Assembly: GCA_946811185.2 (NCBI GenBank)
Contig: OX328109.1
Location: forward strand, 40,222,129-40,286,128
Source: Hippopus hippopus
Taxonomy: Eukaryota; Mollusca; Bivalvia; Cardiida; Cardiidae
Reading direction: 5' to 3'
Length of the DNA: 64,000 nucleotides
The position numbers and the translations under genes were made by a program. A model generated the notes under the pieces. It saw only the letters and a list, made by a program, of their open reading frames with translations. It did not search any database and had not been told where the DNA came from. Shown here in pieces: positions 46,601 to 51,446 of this stretch. The stretch's first letter is position 1. Every line of letters starts with the position of its first letter.

Positions 46601-48021
46601 CTTGTTGCCATCATTTTGTCCCAATGTTTCCAAGTGTTCTTTCTTAAGATCCTACTCATATAGGATTTTCTAGTAAAGTATTGAGGTATCTCACCTTTGT
46701 ATCCTCTTTGATTTTTTTTTCTCTTATTGTAGCTGACTAGATTTGGCAACTTCATATCAAAATTCCTTAATCAGACCTAGATTTGTTACTTGGTATTGGG
46801 ATACCCTTTACAATTGCAACCATCAAAAGTGGTGATTACACAGTAAGTTATCATTTAGCCATGCCATTGCTTGTAGAAAGTAGCAGCTCCTTTTCTGACA
46901 ATGTGTTTGAATTAACCTTTTTCCATTCTTTGCCATTTCATCTCTTAACTTTTAATTTTAGTGAATTGAGTACAGTAGAAACTATTGTGAAAAAATAAGA
47001 AGTTATTGAAAACACTAAAAGGTTCATCTGTAACCAAACCGTTCGCAAGATAGTTTTAAAAATTATTGTGGGCAAAGGAGAAAATGCTGAAAAAAAACAG
47101 TATTTTCTCCTTTCTCCACACAGTGTTTTCTAAGCTTTAGAGATATGTTACATTGTTTGAAGCACATTTGTTGTATGCGATCGCTTCCAATATGGACAAG
47201 TTTAAAATTGTGTTGTCCGTTAACCCTTTACACACAATTTGGAGTTTTAGTGATTCTGACCAAGCAGGCTTTTGAAAACATTGTGCAAAAAGGAGAAAAT
47301 GCTGGTAACCAGCATTTTCTCCTTTTCCCACAATGTTTTCTACCTGTACAAGGGTAACTAATATCATTTGAAAAAATATGAATTGTCTGTAAATTCCTTT
47401 ATTATGAACAAGTCGAAAAATTTGCTGCGTGGTAAAGGGTTACCCTTTTACGAAACAATCCAAAGTTTAACCCTTTGCAACACAATCACGACTTTTAACG
47501 ACCCCGAGGAAGAAGCCTTTTGAAAACATTGCGAGAAAAGGAGAAAATGCTGGTAACCAGCATTTTCTCCTTTTCCCACAATGTTTTCTGCTGTATTAAG
47601 GAAAAATTGAATAATTTTTGCCACCTTTGCCATCTGCAACTGCTTTCAATTTGGGCAAGTCAGAAATTTTGTCGTTTGGTAATCAGTTAAATATCTACGA
47701 GAAAAAAGGACTTTCAATAACATTTTTTGGCAAAGGAGAAAATGCTGGTCACCAGCGGCATCTAAACCTTAATCATCTGTTTTTACACATACATGTATTT
47801 ATTGTCTGTTGCAGATCAAGATTACTCTAGAAGAGGTTGTGCTGGCTGCTTTTCTTGCACTAAGTCTGATCTCTAGCCTCATCATCGTGAGTGCGTCCAA
47901 ATTCAGAATGTCACGCGGGTGGGGTATATTCCTGTGTGTATTATATGGTGTTTTCCTTATTGTTGCCATACTTACAGAGACTGGGCTCATTCATGCTAAA
48001 ATTGATAACAATCCTTCATAA
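22362..48021 (+). CDS. SLC8B1: Mitochondrial sodium/calcium(lithium) exchanger NCLX, 16 exons
   Basis: Sixteen exons (22362-22679, 25754-25906, 26551-26603, 31474-31531, 32688-32799, 34073-34240, 35203-35295, 36812-36859, 39031-39197, 40274-40406, 41423-41544, 42443-42520, 44622-44697, 46174-46254, 46781-46842, 47815-48021) join in one frame of 642 codons plus stop. The family protein exchanges Na+ or Li+ for Ca2+ across the inner mitochondrial membrane. The alpha-1 motif [13 protein letters not shown] is at residues 195-207 and the alpha-2 motif [13 protein letters not shown] at 515-527. The ion-binding Asn203, Asp207, Asn523, Ser524 and Asp527 are all present. Family features include a Cys-rich segment (107-156), two clusters of membrane helices, a central cytosol- or matrix-facing loop (about 305-395) and a C-terminal helix ending near [11 protein letters not shown]. 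The length is a little above the roughly 580 residues of mammalian NCLX. Introns are full of MITEs and SINEs, none of which enters an exon. The identification is firm; single exon ends could shift by a few bases. Confidence 0.93.
22740..22915. mobile_element. Family A MITE, truncated, in NCLX intron 1
   Basis: Right half of the hairpin and the outer left-type arm (CATCTGGAAATGGTTTGAAT, ATGGTATTTAAAGA). Confidence 0.55.
23017..23415 (-). mobile_element. SINE family 1 interrupted by a second SINE piece
   Basis: Starts with a GATTGATTGTTTGG tail (minus-strand 3' end). At about 23186 the body restarts (TTTTTCAGTCATGTCATGGC, CAGTGCACCTATCCATGC) before the original continues to a worn head near 23410. 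Confidence 0.6.
23745..25775 (+). repeat. Minisatellite of about 45 units derived from the NCLX exon 2 splice acceptor
   Basis: Units of about 43-46 bp read roughly tttacagTGCAGGGATAT followed by an intronic spacer (ccctgattt...ctcttta). The capitalised part is the first bases of NCLX exon 2 and the rest is its pyrimidine tract. The run ends in the true exon at 25754. A unique stretch interrupts it near 25375-25500, after which units are about 57 bp and closer to one another. Confidence 0.88.
25754..25906 (+). CDS. SLC8B1: NCLX exon 2 (residues 107-157)
   Basis: The acceptor is cag at 25751-25753 and the donor GTAAGT at 25907, phase 0 to 0. The exon encodes the Cys-rich extramembrane segment (Cys107, 119, 128, 143) and the start of the first membrane helix, matching the region just before helix 1 in NCLX. 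Its first 17 or so bases are the unit repeated dozens of times in the intron upstream. Confidence 0.9.
26035..26290 (-). mobile_element. SINE family 1, diverged, in NCLX intron 2
   Basis: GTTTAATACTGTTTTCAACT, GTGCACCTGTCCATGC, CATAGCCACTGTGATGA and GGCCAACTGGGGATTC follow the family body in order. Confidence 0.55.
26551..26603 (+). CDS. SLC8B1: NCLX exon 3 (residues 158-175)
   Basis: A 53-base exon between ttatttcag and GTAAGT, phase 0 to 2. It encodes [17 protein letters not shown], the end of the first membrane helix. Confidence 0.88.
26620..27184. repeat. Family A MITEs in NCLX intron 3
   Basis: A half copy (26620-26700), a diverged copy (26755-26957) and an intact TTAA-bounded copy (26955-27184) that shares its first TTAA with the preceding copy. 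Confidence 0.7.
27365..27841. repeat. Two family A MITEs sharing one TTAA
   Basis: A diverged copy (27365-27616) is followed by an intact copy (27613-27841). Only one TTAA (27613-27616) lies between them. The second has a near-perfect hairpin. Confidence 0.8.
27945..28235 (-). repeat. Interspersed repeat family F
   Basis: Shares TTTTCAAAGAAAAC, GTAGCCCTGGCG, GTTATGCC.CTTTTTTGACC and a GTTGGCAC...GTTGCTCTTG end with the copy at 42130-42431. Confidence 0.6.
28303..30005. repeat. Run of family A MITEs in NCLX intron 3
   Basis: Copies at 28303-28525, 28592-28750 (partial), 28748-28971 (intact, TTAA both ends), 28968-29175, 29239-29481, 29500-29640 (decayed) and 29775-30005. Several share a TTAA with the neighbour. 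Confidence 0.7.
30093..30645. repeat. Family A MITEs, one with a deleted hairpin
   Basis: 30093-30306 keeps both outer arms but most of the left hairpin arm is gone (GGGAAAAGGAGAGCATTTTC). 30340-30645 contains two decayed right-type copies. Confidence 0.6.
30639..30810. mobile_element. Family A foldback derivative with two right ends
   Basis: Both outer arms are of the right type: AACAACCCTGAGGAAG on one side and CAGGGTTGTTAAAA on the other, around the usual hairpin. The element is therefore a foldback over most of its length. Its last TTAA (30807-30810) is also the first of the next copy. Confidence 0.75.
30807..31030. mobile_element. Family A MITE sharing TTAA with its neighbour
   Basis: Starts TTAACCTTTTGCCC, keeps the GAAAGCTTTTGCAGATGACA arm, ends GTGGTAAAGGGTTGA. 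Confidence 0.75.
31040..31435. repeat. Family F scrap, SINE 3' end with tetranucleotide tail, and family A copy
   Basis: 31127-31195 is the plus-strand 3' end of SINE family 1 (ATAACTGAAATAATGCTGAA). Its CAAT tail grades into a CGGT tetranucleotide run to 31250. A family A copy follows to 31435, 38 bases before exon 4. Confidence 0.65.
31474..31531 (+). CDS. SLC8B1: NCLX exon 4 (residues 175-194)
   Basis: Begins after cttttcag and encodes [19 protein letters not shown], matching the family segment just before alpha-1. It ends in phase 0 directly before ATATCCTT, the consensus donor of U12-type AT-AC introns. No GT donor restores the frame here. Confidence 0.88.
31560..31925 (+). repeat. Simple TCTG/ATCC-type tracts inside the U12-type intron
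   Basis: Two pyrimidine-rich tetranucleotide runs (near 31580-31640 and 31880-31915) frame a stretch with CAAGGTCAAGGTCACAGTCA. No gene is seen. Confidence 0.5.
31925..32260. other. Unassigned intronic sequence
   Basis: No repeat family or exon recognised in this part of NCLX intron 4. Confidence 0.3.
32260..32375 (+). mobile_element. V-SINE-like fragment
   Basis: GTTCAGTGGCAAGTTTATTA head and CCTTGCTCAAGGAACTT centre match the element at 2195-2395 in opposite orientation. Confidence 0.5.
32410..32633. mobile_element. Family A MITE
   Basis: Near-perfect hairpin ATTGTTGGAAAAGGAG / CTCCTTTTCCAACAAT. The stem change C to A is matched by a compensating change on the other arm. Confidence 0.75.
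32688..32799 (+). CDS. SLC8B1: NCLX exon 5, alpha-1 repeat (residues 195-232)
   Basis: Encodes [20 protein letters not shown] and the following helix to GALF, with ion-binding Asn203 and Asp207. The donor is GTAAGT at 32800, phase 0 to 1. A (CATC)-type simple repeat begins about 25 bases inside the next intron. Confidence 0.92.
32822..33036 (+). repeat. CATC/CCAT simple repeat in NCLX intron 5
   Basis: About 215 bases of degenerate (CCAT)n beginning 22 bases after the exon 5 donor. Confidence 0.85.
33037..33615. other. Unassigned intronic sequence
   Basis: AT-rich. Only a short inverted pair TCTTTCTTCCTGAAAGAAAGA near 33383 stands out. No exon is needed here by frame. Confidence 0.35.
33620..34025. 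repeat. Two family A MITEs in NCLX intron 5
   Basis: 33620-33840 has the hairpin GTGGGAAAAGGAGAAAATGC. 33830-34025 lost most of its hairpin. Confidence 0.6.
34073..34240 (+). CDS. SLC8B1: NCLX exon 6 (residues 232-288)
   Basis: Acceptor cattgcag, donor GTCAGT, phase 1 to 1. Encodes [12 protein letters not shown], the PFLRDVIFY segment and the next helix, all typical of the first membrane half of NCLX. Confidence 0.93.
34580..34830 (-). mobile_element. SINE family 2 copy in NCLX intron 6
   Basis: GTAATGGGGTTTAGTGACG, TTTCCTGGCTTTCTCACACC, ACATGCATCAGAGGTG in the order seen at 16697-16955. Confidence 0.6.
34831..35090. other. Short inverted repeats, otherwise unassigned
   Basis: TATTTCCTATCTCACACATG is followed by TGTGAGATTAG, a small palindrome. 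No gene. Confidence 0.3.
35203..35295 (+). CDS. SLC8B1: NCLX exon 7 (residues 288-319)
   Basis: Acceptor cattgtag, donor GTAAGT, phase 1 to 1. Encodes the last helix of the first membrane half ([16 protein letters not shown]), then a basic run RRRR at 309-312 that starts the central loop. Mammalian NCLX has a regulatory RRxS-type site here. This protein has the basic run but no exact RRxS. Confidence 0.92.
35330..36730. repeat. Family A MITEs in NCLX intron 7
   Basis: A TTTGTTTG-rich stretch (35400-35525) precedes copies at 35572-35799 (good hairpin), 35880-36062, 36060-36235 and 36515-36730. 36236-36510 holds a right-end piece and no gene. Confidence 0.65.
36812..36859 (+). CDS. SLC8B1: NCLX exon 8, 48-base exon in the central loop (residues 319-335)
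   Basis: Bounded by ggttacag and GTAATA, phase 1 to 1. Encodes [16 protein letters not shown]. Skipping it would delete 16 residues without shifting the frame, so it may be a cassette exon. It lies in the variable loop, so homology gives little support; frame and splice sites are the evidence. Confidence 0.65.
37026..37293. mobile_element. Family C MITE
   Basis: TGAGCCATGCTG and AGAGCATGGCTCA form the terminal inverted repeats. The inner hairpin pairs TTTCGACCCATGTCAGCCTG with CAGGCTGACATGGGTCGATA. Confidence 0.75.
37409..37513. mobile_element. Perfect 87-base palindrome flanked by 9-bp direct repeats
   Basis: Arms 37418-37459 and 37463-37504 are perfect 42-base complements around a 3-base loop (AAG). 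CACTTTCTT stands directly outside each arm (37409-37417 and 37505-37513), as a target-site duplication would. It lies in NCLX intron 8. Confidence 0.85.
37611..37800 (-). mobile_element. SINE family 1, 3' part, in NCLX intron 8
   Basis: GATTGATTGTATGGTGTTTA, then AACGCCATTTTCAATATC and TGCTTTCCTGGAGTTTCTTT follow the family body in reverse. The head is missing. Confidence 0.65.
37905..38150. mobile_element. Family A MITE, decayed
   Basis: Left arm CTAATCAAATGACAAAATTT; hairpin mostly lost; right arm CTTCAGGGTCGTCAAAACAC. Confidence 0.55.
38381..38607. mobile_element. Family A MITE
   Basis: CTAACCCTTTATCAAAC start, strong hairpin, end TTTTGTGAAG. It sits between two traces of the exon 9 duplication. 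Confidence 0.75.
38640..38830 (+). pseudogene. Decayed duplicate of the NCLX exon 9 acceptor and 5' end
   Basis: Positions 38755 onward match exon 9 from its first base (ACATGA...GAGCAAACAT...ACCATTGTT...TCAAA), preceded by the same tattttag acceptor and similar upstream sequence (ggggat...ggaca, gggcattt). An in-frame TAA near 38776 and missing codons show it is not a usable exon. A shorter third trace of the upstream part lies at 38341-38380. Confidence 0.7.
39031..39197 (+). CDS. SLC8B1: NCLX exon 9, central loop (residues 335-390)
   Basis: Acceptor tattttag, donor GTACTC, phase 1 to 0. Encodes a hydrophilic loop (HQPLL, then [12 protein letters not shown], then [10 protein letters not shown]) resembling the NCLX loop segment that contains NPLDY before the second membrane half. 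A decayed copy of its 5' end lies 276 bases upstream. A MITE starts 18 bases after its donor. Confidence 0.88.
39215..39439. mobile_element. Family A MITE 18 bases inside NCLX intron 9
   Basis: TTAA at both ends. The left TTAA is 17 bases after the last base of exon 9, so the hairpin lies about 70-130 bases from the donor. Confidence 0.85.
39490..40270. other. Family A MITE followed by unassigned intron sequence
   Basis: 39490-39690 is a family A copy with a good hairpin. 39700-40270 is unassigned and AT-rich up to the exon 10 pyrimidine tract. Confidence 0.5.
40274..40406 (+). CDS. SLC8B1: NCLX exon 10 (residues 391-435)
   Basis: Acceptor ccctccag, donor GTATAG, phase 0 to 1. Encodes [15 protein letters not shown], matching the first helix of the second half (the LLLLTVPVVD-like stretch of mammalian NCLX), then [19 protein letters not shown]. 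Confidence 0.92.
40410..40835. other. Unassigned sequence in NCLX intron 10
   Basis: No recognisable repeat. GGCCATATTTGGCCATG is a small local palindrome. Confidence 0.3.
40895..40975 (+). pseudogene. Decayed duplicate of the NCLX exon 11 acceptor and 5' end
   Basis: From 40914 the sequence parallels exon 11 (TGACTTCAACATACTGGATG, then GTAGTTTTCCA) behind a cttcttgaag acceptor like that of the true exon. A one-base deletion shifts the frame, so it cannot substitute for exon 11. It is embedded in MITE fragments. Confidence 0.65.
40976..41400. repeat. MITE fragment, family F copy and family A MITE
   Basis: 40976-41035 is a family A arm. 41035-41175 is family F (GAAAACATGGATGTATTGTC, GCATGCAGTGCTCTTG). 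41200-41400 is a family A copy. Confidence 0.6.
41423..41544 (+). CDS. SLC8B1: NCLX exon 11 (residues 435-475)
   Basis: Acceptor acttgcag, donor GTGAGT, phase 1 to 0. Encodes [17 protein letters not shown] and a helix ending in [12 protein letters not shown], equivalent to the GGLVPVW segment of mammalian NCLX. A decayed copy of its 5' end sits about 509 bases upstream. Confidence 0.92.
41545..42120. repeat. Unassigned stretch and decayed family A MITE in NCLX intron 11
   Basis: 41545-41865 shows no family. 41870-42120 is a diverged family A copy. Confidence 0.5.
42130..42431 (-). repeat. Family F repeat abutting the exon 12 acceptor
   Basis: Shares the whole body with 27945-28235 and ends at GTGCTCTTG, 11 bases before exon 12 (42443). 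The exon 12 branch site and upstream pyrimidines must therefore come from the repeat. Confidence 0.7.
42443..42520 (+). CDS. SLC8B1: NCLX exon 12 (residues 476-501)
   Basis: Acceptor ccatttcag, donor GTATTT, phase 0 to 0. Encodes [20 protein letters not shown] and IVNILQ, matching FAFLGFLTSALWI...EVVNIL in mammals. An interspersed repeat ends about 11 bases before the exon, so its branch point must lie inside that repeat. Confidence 0.93.
42575..42968 (+). mobile_element. SINE family 1: a 3' end and a complete copy
   Basis: 42575-42658 is a 3' end with a CAATC-type tail. 42666-42968 is a complete copy with head GGTAGCTCAGTTGGTAGCGT, body TTTCTTTCTGAGGATTAATG and tail CATTCAATTAATCAA. It is the clearest SINE in the window. 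Confidence 0.8.
42965..43437. repeat. Two family A MITEs in NCLX intron 12
   Basis: 42965-43173 has a shortened hairpin loop. 43209-43437 is intact with TTAA at both ends. Confidence 0.75.
43440..43674. mobile_element. Family C MITE, left end missing
   Basis: Hairpin CAACCCAGGTCAGTCTGC / CTGACCTGGGTCGAAAC and right end CATAGAGCATGGTTCA. Confidence 0.65.
43751..44426. mobile_element. 676-bp DNA transposon with TA target and 28-bp terminal repeats
   Basis: Ends TACCCCCATTCCAATGGGCA and CCCAACAGAATGGGGGTA are imperfect inverted repeats (with GCGATTC inside). TA stands outside each end (43749-43750, 44427-44428). The left part is duplicated internally with a 141-bp offset (CCATTCC...TATGCTTC...AGCTTCAT). 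No transposase frame. TA targets suggest a mariner/Tc1-type or similar element. Confidence 0.7.
44622..44697 (+). CDS. SLC8B1: NCLX exon 13, alpha-2 repeat (residues 502-527)
   Basis: Acceptor ttttcag, donor GTAAGT, phase 0 to 1. Encodes [20 protein letters not shown] and GNSIG, with ion-binding Asn523 and Ser524. Confidence 0.95.
44728..44990. mobile_element. Family C MITE 30 bases after NCLX exon 13
   Basis: TGAGCCATGCACTG and CACAGAGCATGGCTC termini, with a degraded hairpin GACCCATGTCAGCTTG...GGATGACATCGGTTGA. Confidence 0.75.
45065..45565 (-). repeat. SINE-derived segment with a recent 170-bp tandem duplication
   Basis: CACAAAAAATAGTCATCATG recurs at 45221 and 45391. The two 170-bp units differ mainly by short insertions. 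The left part (45065-45220) follows the SINE family 1 body. Confidence 0.7.
45566..46050. mobile_element. Family A MITE interrupted by another insertion
   Basis: The MITE runs 45566-45763, breaks inside its right arm (CAGGGTTGTTA), and resumes at 46018 (TTGTTAAAACTCGGG) to about 46050. Confidence 0.8.
45764..46017. mobile_element. 254-bp insertion with 6-bp target duplication
   Basis: Starts TCCCCCGCCAAAGGCAGAGG and ends CATTTCAATGAAATTGC. TTGTTA stands on both sides (45758-45763, 46018-46023), and removing one copy restores the MITE consensus. Inner text includes CTCCTATACCATTGGACGG. Family unknown. Confidence 0.7.
46174..46254 (+). CDS. SLC8B1: NCLX exon 14, alpha-2 repeat (residues 527-554)
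   Basis: Acceptor attttcag, phase 1 to 1. Encodes [20 protein letters not shown] and CFGGPLF, matching the ARQGYPRM...ACFGG stretch of NCLX. It ends before GTATCCTTTC, a U12-type donor. Confidence 0.95.
46255..46780 (+). other. NCLX intron 14, apparent U12-type GT-AG intron
   Basis: The donor GTATCCTTTC is the minor-spliceosome GT consensus. TTCCTTAAT at 46763-46771 matches the U12 branch site, and an AG at 46779-46780 follows ten bases after the branch adenine. Using this AG gives [10 protein letters not shown], aligned without gap to the family motif FNILVGVGL. The earlier cag at 46772-46774 would insert two residues and lies too near the branch site. Confidence 0.8.
46280..47220. repeat. 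Family A MITE fragments around NCLX exon 15
   Basis: 46280-46415 left half, 46490-46680 decayed copy, 46965-47220 diverged copy. Exon 15 and its splice signals lie between them. Confidence 0.6.
46781..46842 (+). CDS. SLC8B1: NCLX exon 15 (residues 554-574)
   Basis: Phase 1 to 0, donor GTAAGT. Encodes [20 protein letters not shown] and T, the end of alpha-2 and the short loop before the last two helices. Confidence 0.88.
47221..47690. repeat. Two family A MITEs in NCLX intron 15
   Basis: 47221-47442 and 47467-47690 both start with right-type arms and have near-perfect hairpins. The second has TTAA at both ends. Confidence 0.8.
47815..48021 (+). CDS. SLC8B1: NCLX exon 16, terminal exon (residues 575-642)
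   Basis: Acceptor ctgttgcag. Encodes the last two membrane helices ([20 protein letters not shown] and [19 protein letters not shown]) and the conserved tail GLIHAK, then a stop at 48019-48021. A foldback MITE begins 33 bases later. I found no convincing AATAAA close by. Confidence 0.95.
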   Translation: MKITLEEVVLAAFLALSLISSLIIVSASKFRMSRGWGIFLCVLYGVFLIVAILTETGLIHAKIDNNPS

Positions 48022-48053
48022 CTCTCAGTGCTTTGATCCTTGTGTTTCACGAT

Positions 48054-48317
48054 ATGAGCCATGCTCTGTAAAAAGGGGAGTTAATGCATTTGCAAAAAGT
48101 ATCGACCCAAGTCAGCCTGCACAGTTCATGCAGCTGACCTGGGCAGAAACTTTTTGCTTTTAGTCAATTTTCTGCATGTGAAAGGACTAGTGCACCTCAT
48201 GGTTCAGTAGGTTGTTATACAGAACGAATTTTAGGGATGTACAGTACTGTGACGATTTACTTGGTATCATGCAACGCGTAGATGCATTAAGCCCCCTTTT
48301 GCCAGAGCATGGCTCAT
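48054..48317. mobile_element. Family C MITE directly after the NCLX stop
   Basis: TGAGCCATGCTCTG and CCAGAGCATGGCTCA termini with TA flanks, inner hairpin CGACCCAAGTCAGCCTGC / GCAGCTGACCTGGGC. It starts 33 bases past the stop codon, so it probably lies in the 3' UTR. Confidence 0.8.
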
Positions 48318-48319
48318 AT

Positions 48320-48855
48320 ACTTGAAGTCTTTACCAGATGTTTTTGTGCTTTTTTGCCTTTGTGGAAGAACACATTTGATAGTGGATAAAGGAAAAAGTG
48401 GTAGTGACCAGCATCTTTTTTTCTCACGTTTTCTAGTTACCAGCATTTGCCCCTATTCCCATAATGTTTTTTGTTCTCCTGTCTTCTGCAAATGTTTTCC
48501 ATTTTGGTCAAATCTAAAATTTTGTAATGTGGTAAAGAGCTTCTGTGCGCTATCAAAGTTTTATTTATGTCTTTCTCTGGGAGATTTTGAAACGAAAATA
48601 ATCCAAACTTTAAGACATAGGGACACACATCATCATTTGTTGCATTGTTTATTCTTTCACAATATTTAAGGACCCTTTGAAAGGAAGCTTTTGAAAACAA
48701 TGTGGGACAAGAAGAAAATACTGGTAACCAGCATTTTCTCCTTTTTCCACAATGTTTTCTACTCTACATTTCATCATTTGAGACTCATTAAATATATTGT
48801 TTGTGAATGCTTTCAGTTTGGTCCAATCTAAAATTTTTTTGCTTGGTAAAGACTT
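48320..48855. repeat. Two family A MITEs
   Basis: 48320-48545 is decayed. 48640-48855 has the hairpin ACAATGTGGGACAAGAAG...CTCCTTTTTCCACAAT. Confidence 0.6.
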
Positions 48856-48883
48856 AATTATTGCAATTTCTATTATCATTATT

Positions 48884-50280
48884 ATGCCCCCCTTCAACGA
48901 AGTGGGGGTATATTGCTTTGCTAATGTCGGTCGGTCGGTAGACATTACCTTGTCCGGATGATAACTAGACACAGAATTGACCTAGGTTCGTCAAATTTGG
49001 CACAGACATGCGTCTCGGAGTGCAGATGATCCCTATTGATTTTGAGGTCAATCGGTCAAAGGTCAAGGTCACAGTGACCGTCAACATGTTGATGTACAGA
49101 CCAAACCTTGTCCGGATGATAACTAGACACAGAATTGACCTAGGTTCGTCAAATTTGGCACAGACATGCGTCTCGGAGTGCAGATGATCCCTATTGATTT
49201 TGAGGTCAATCGGTCAAAGGTCAAGGTCACAGTGACCGTCAACATGTTGATGTACAGACCAAACCTTGTCCGGATGATAACTAGACACAGAATTGACCTA
49301 GGGTCATCAAATTTGGCACAGACATGCGTCTCGGAGTGTAGATGATCCCTATTGATTTTGAGGTCAATCAGTCAAAGGTCAAGGTCACAGTGACTGTCAA
49401 CATGTTGATATATAGACCAAACGTTGTCCAGATGATAACTAGACACAGAATGGACCTAGGTTCATCAAATTTGGCACAGACATTTGTCTTGGAGTGCAGA
49501 TGATCCCTATCGATTTTGAGATTAATCCATCAAAGGTCAAGATCACAGTGGCCTTCAACTTAATGATATATAGACCAAACGTTGTCCAGATGATAACTAG
49601 ACACAGAATTGACATAGGTTCTTCAAATTCTGTACAGATATTCATCTCAGAGTGTAAATGATCCCTATCGATTTTGAGATTAATCCATCAAACGTCAAGG
49701 TCACAGTGGCCTTCAGCTTAATGATATATAGACCAAACCTTGTCCAGATGATAACTAGACACAGAATTGACCTAGGTCCTTCAAATTCTGTACAGATATT
49801 CATCTTGGAGTGTAAATGATCCCTATTGATTTTAAGGTTAATCCGTGAAAGGTCAAGGTCACAGTGACCACCAGATGATTCAGGGCCCGCGCTGCCGTTC
49901 GCCACTTGAGCCATTTGCTCAAAAAAAATTAAAGTGTCTCAAAAATCATCATTTGTGGCTCAACTTGTGGCTCCAACATTTTATTCGCGTATTATCGGGG
50001 ACGTAGTAAGCATCGAAGTCTACTGGGAAAAAGTGGAAGTCGAATGCGCGTGCCGAAAAGAAAATCGATAAGCCAGTCTGTGTATCGGCGACTGTTTACA
50101 ATCTTGTATGTATACACACGGCGGTGTGTATAATTATGCGAACTGTTGACAGATTATCACGTTTAACAATTGAAGTGGGCTATAAATCAAAAAGATGACA
50201 TCGATATTTCCCAATCAATTCTTTTGATATCAGTTTATGAACTGTGCCACTTCCTGTATCAATGTGGCAGTAGGGGGGCA
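48884..50280. mobile_element. Repeat element enclosing a 158-bp tandem array
   Basis: Bounded by ATGCCCCCC near 48884 and GGGGGGCAT near 50280, a short inverted end pair. A (GGTC) run near 48928 precedes six tandem 158-bp units, and a unique part (49880-50270) follows. No protein is encoded. Confidence 0.6.
48951..49880. repeat. Tandem array, six units of exactly 158 bp
   Basis: TGTCC(G/A)GATGATAACTAGAC starts at 48951, 49109, 49267, 49425, 49583 and 49741. The first three units are nearly identical and the last three more diverged. Each holds a CAAAGGTCAAGGTCACAGTG-like block. Confidence 0.9.
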
Positions 50281-50289
50281 TGACTGTTT

Positions 50290-51265
50290 TACAAACAGAC
50301 ATCTTGTTTGTCATTTGCAAATGCTTTCAATTTGGACAAGGCTAAAATTATGCTATTTGTAAAAGAGTTTATATTTTATGAATTTAAGATCCATTCAATA
50401 TACCCTTGAAATGTATATTGAGTTTTTGATAGAATTATTTATTCGATATCCATACACCAATATTATTATCATTTCTTTATGTGTTCACAAATTACCGTTT
50501 GAGAAATGTATTTAATGAAAATTGTATTGTGAATTCTATTTTCAAAAATTGTTCAATTTGCTTGCAGATATTTGAAAATTTAACTTCAAATATATTTGAA
50601 GAAAGAATATACATGTACACATATATTTTAGATATTTTTTTAGTATTTTGTTACTTACAGACTGATTGTAATGACATTTCACCCTTTACCAAAGAACCAT
50701 CAACAACCTTGAGGAAGAAAGCCTTTAACCCTCAACCTTTTACCAAACAATCATGGCTTTTAACACCTCTGAGGAGGAAGTCTCAGTTTCTCCTTTTGGC
50801 ACAATGTTTTTTACCTTATCAAAGACAAATTCCATCATTTTAGTCGCATTTAAATTGTTGCCGACAGTTGCTATCAGTAAAGGCAAGTCTAAATTTTTCT
50901 TTTGTGGTAAGAGTTAAACTGCTAAATGAATGAAACAGAAGTTTCCATTCTATACTAAAACCTCAATGTTGTGATTTCAAAGTTGTTTTCACCACAAAAA
51001 AAAATTGTATTGGAAAAAGATCAGACTGCGCGTTTTGTGCAGTCCGATCTAGATCTACACTGTCTGCAAAAGCGCATCAAGTCACGCTTAGCAACCTAAG
51101 GGTAAAAAACATGGCAGGGAAAGGAAAGAATACTGGTTGGCAATAATTTCTCCTTTTAGAATAACAAATCCTGTTATTTGAGCTGAATTTCCTCTGTCGT
51201 CTGCATATCTTTTCAAACTAACAAAGTCTAAAATTTTGTCGTCTGGTTGTTTGGTAAAAAGTTAT
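50290..51265. repeat. Family A fragments and a family B MITE
   Basis: 50290-50370 half copy; 50680-50917 two family A pieces ending in TTAA at 50914; 50914-51104 family B (AAGATCAGACTGCGCGTTTT / GTGCAGTCCGATCT); 51095-51265 family A. 50375-50675 is unassigned. Confidence 0.55.
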
Positions 51266-51446
51266 GATATCCATGACCAATTTTTTCTTTTTCTTGTTCA
51301 AATTTAGAGTTATTTAATTCATATAAAATAAAATTATATTTATAACCGTGACTATTTGTACATTTTGTCAAATGCTCTTGTAGAAATGTTTAGACACATT
51401 CTGATTGTGAGTTGATTTGTGAAAAGCTCTTTCCTATAGAGCCAAA

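Noticed and set aside
46772..46783. cag at 46774 as the exon 15 acceptor
   Set aside because: It would add two residues to a conserved motif and lies only four bases after the U12 branch adenine. The AG at 46780 fits both constraints.
48951..49880. CRISPR-like array
   Set aside because: Units are contiguous 158-bp repeats with no unique spacers, in an animal genome.
49439..49914. Minus-strand frames of 68 and 90 codons with MNICTEFE repeats
   Set aside because: They are translations of the 158-bp tandem units.
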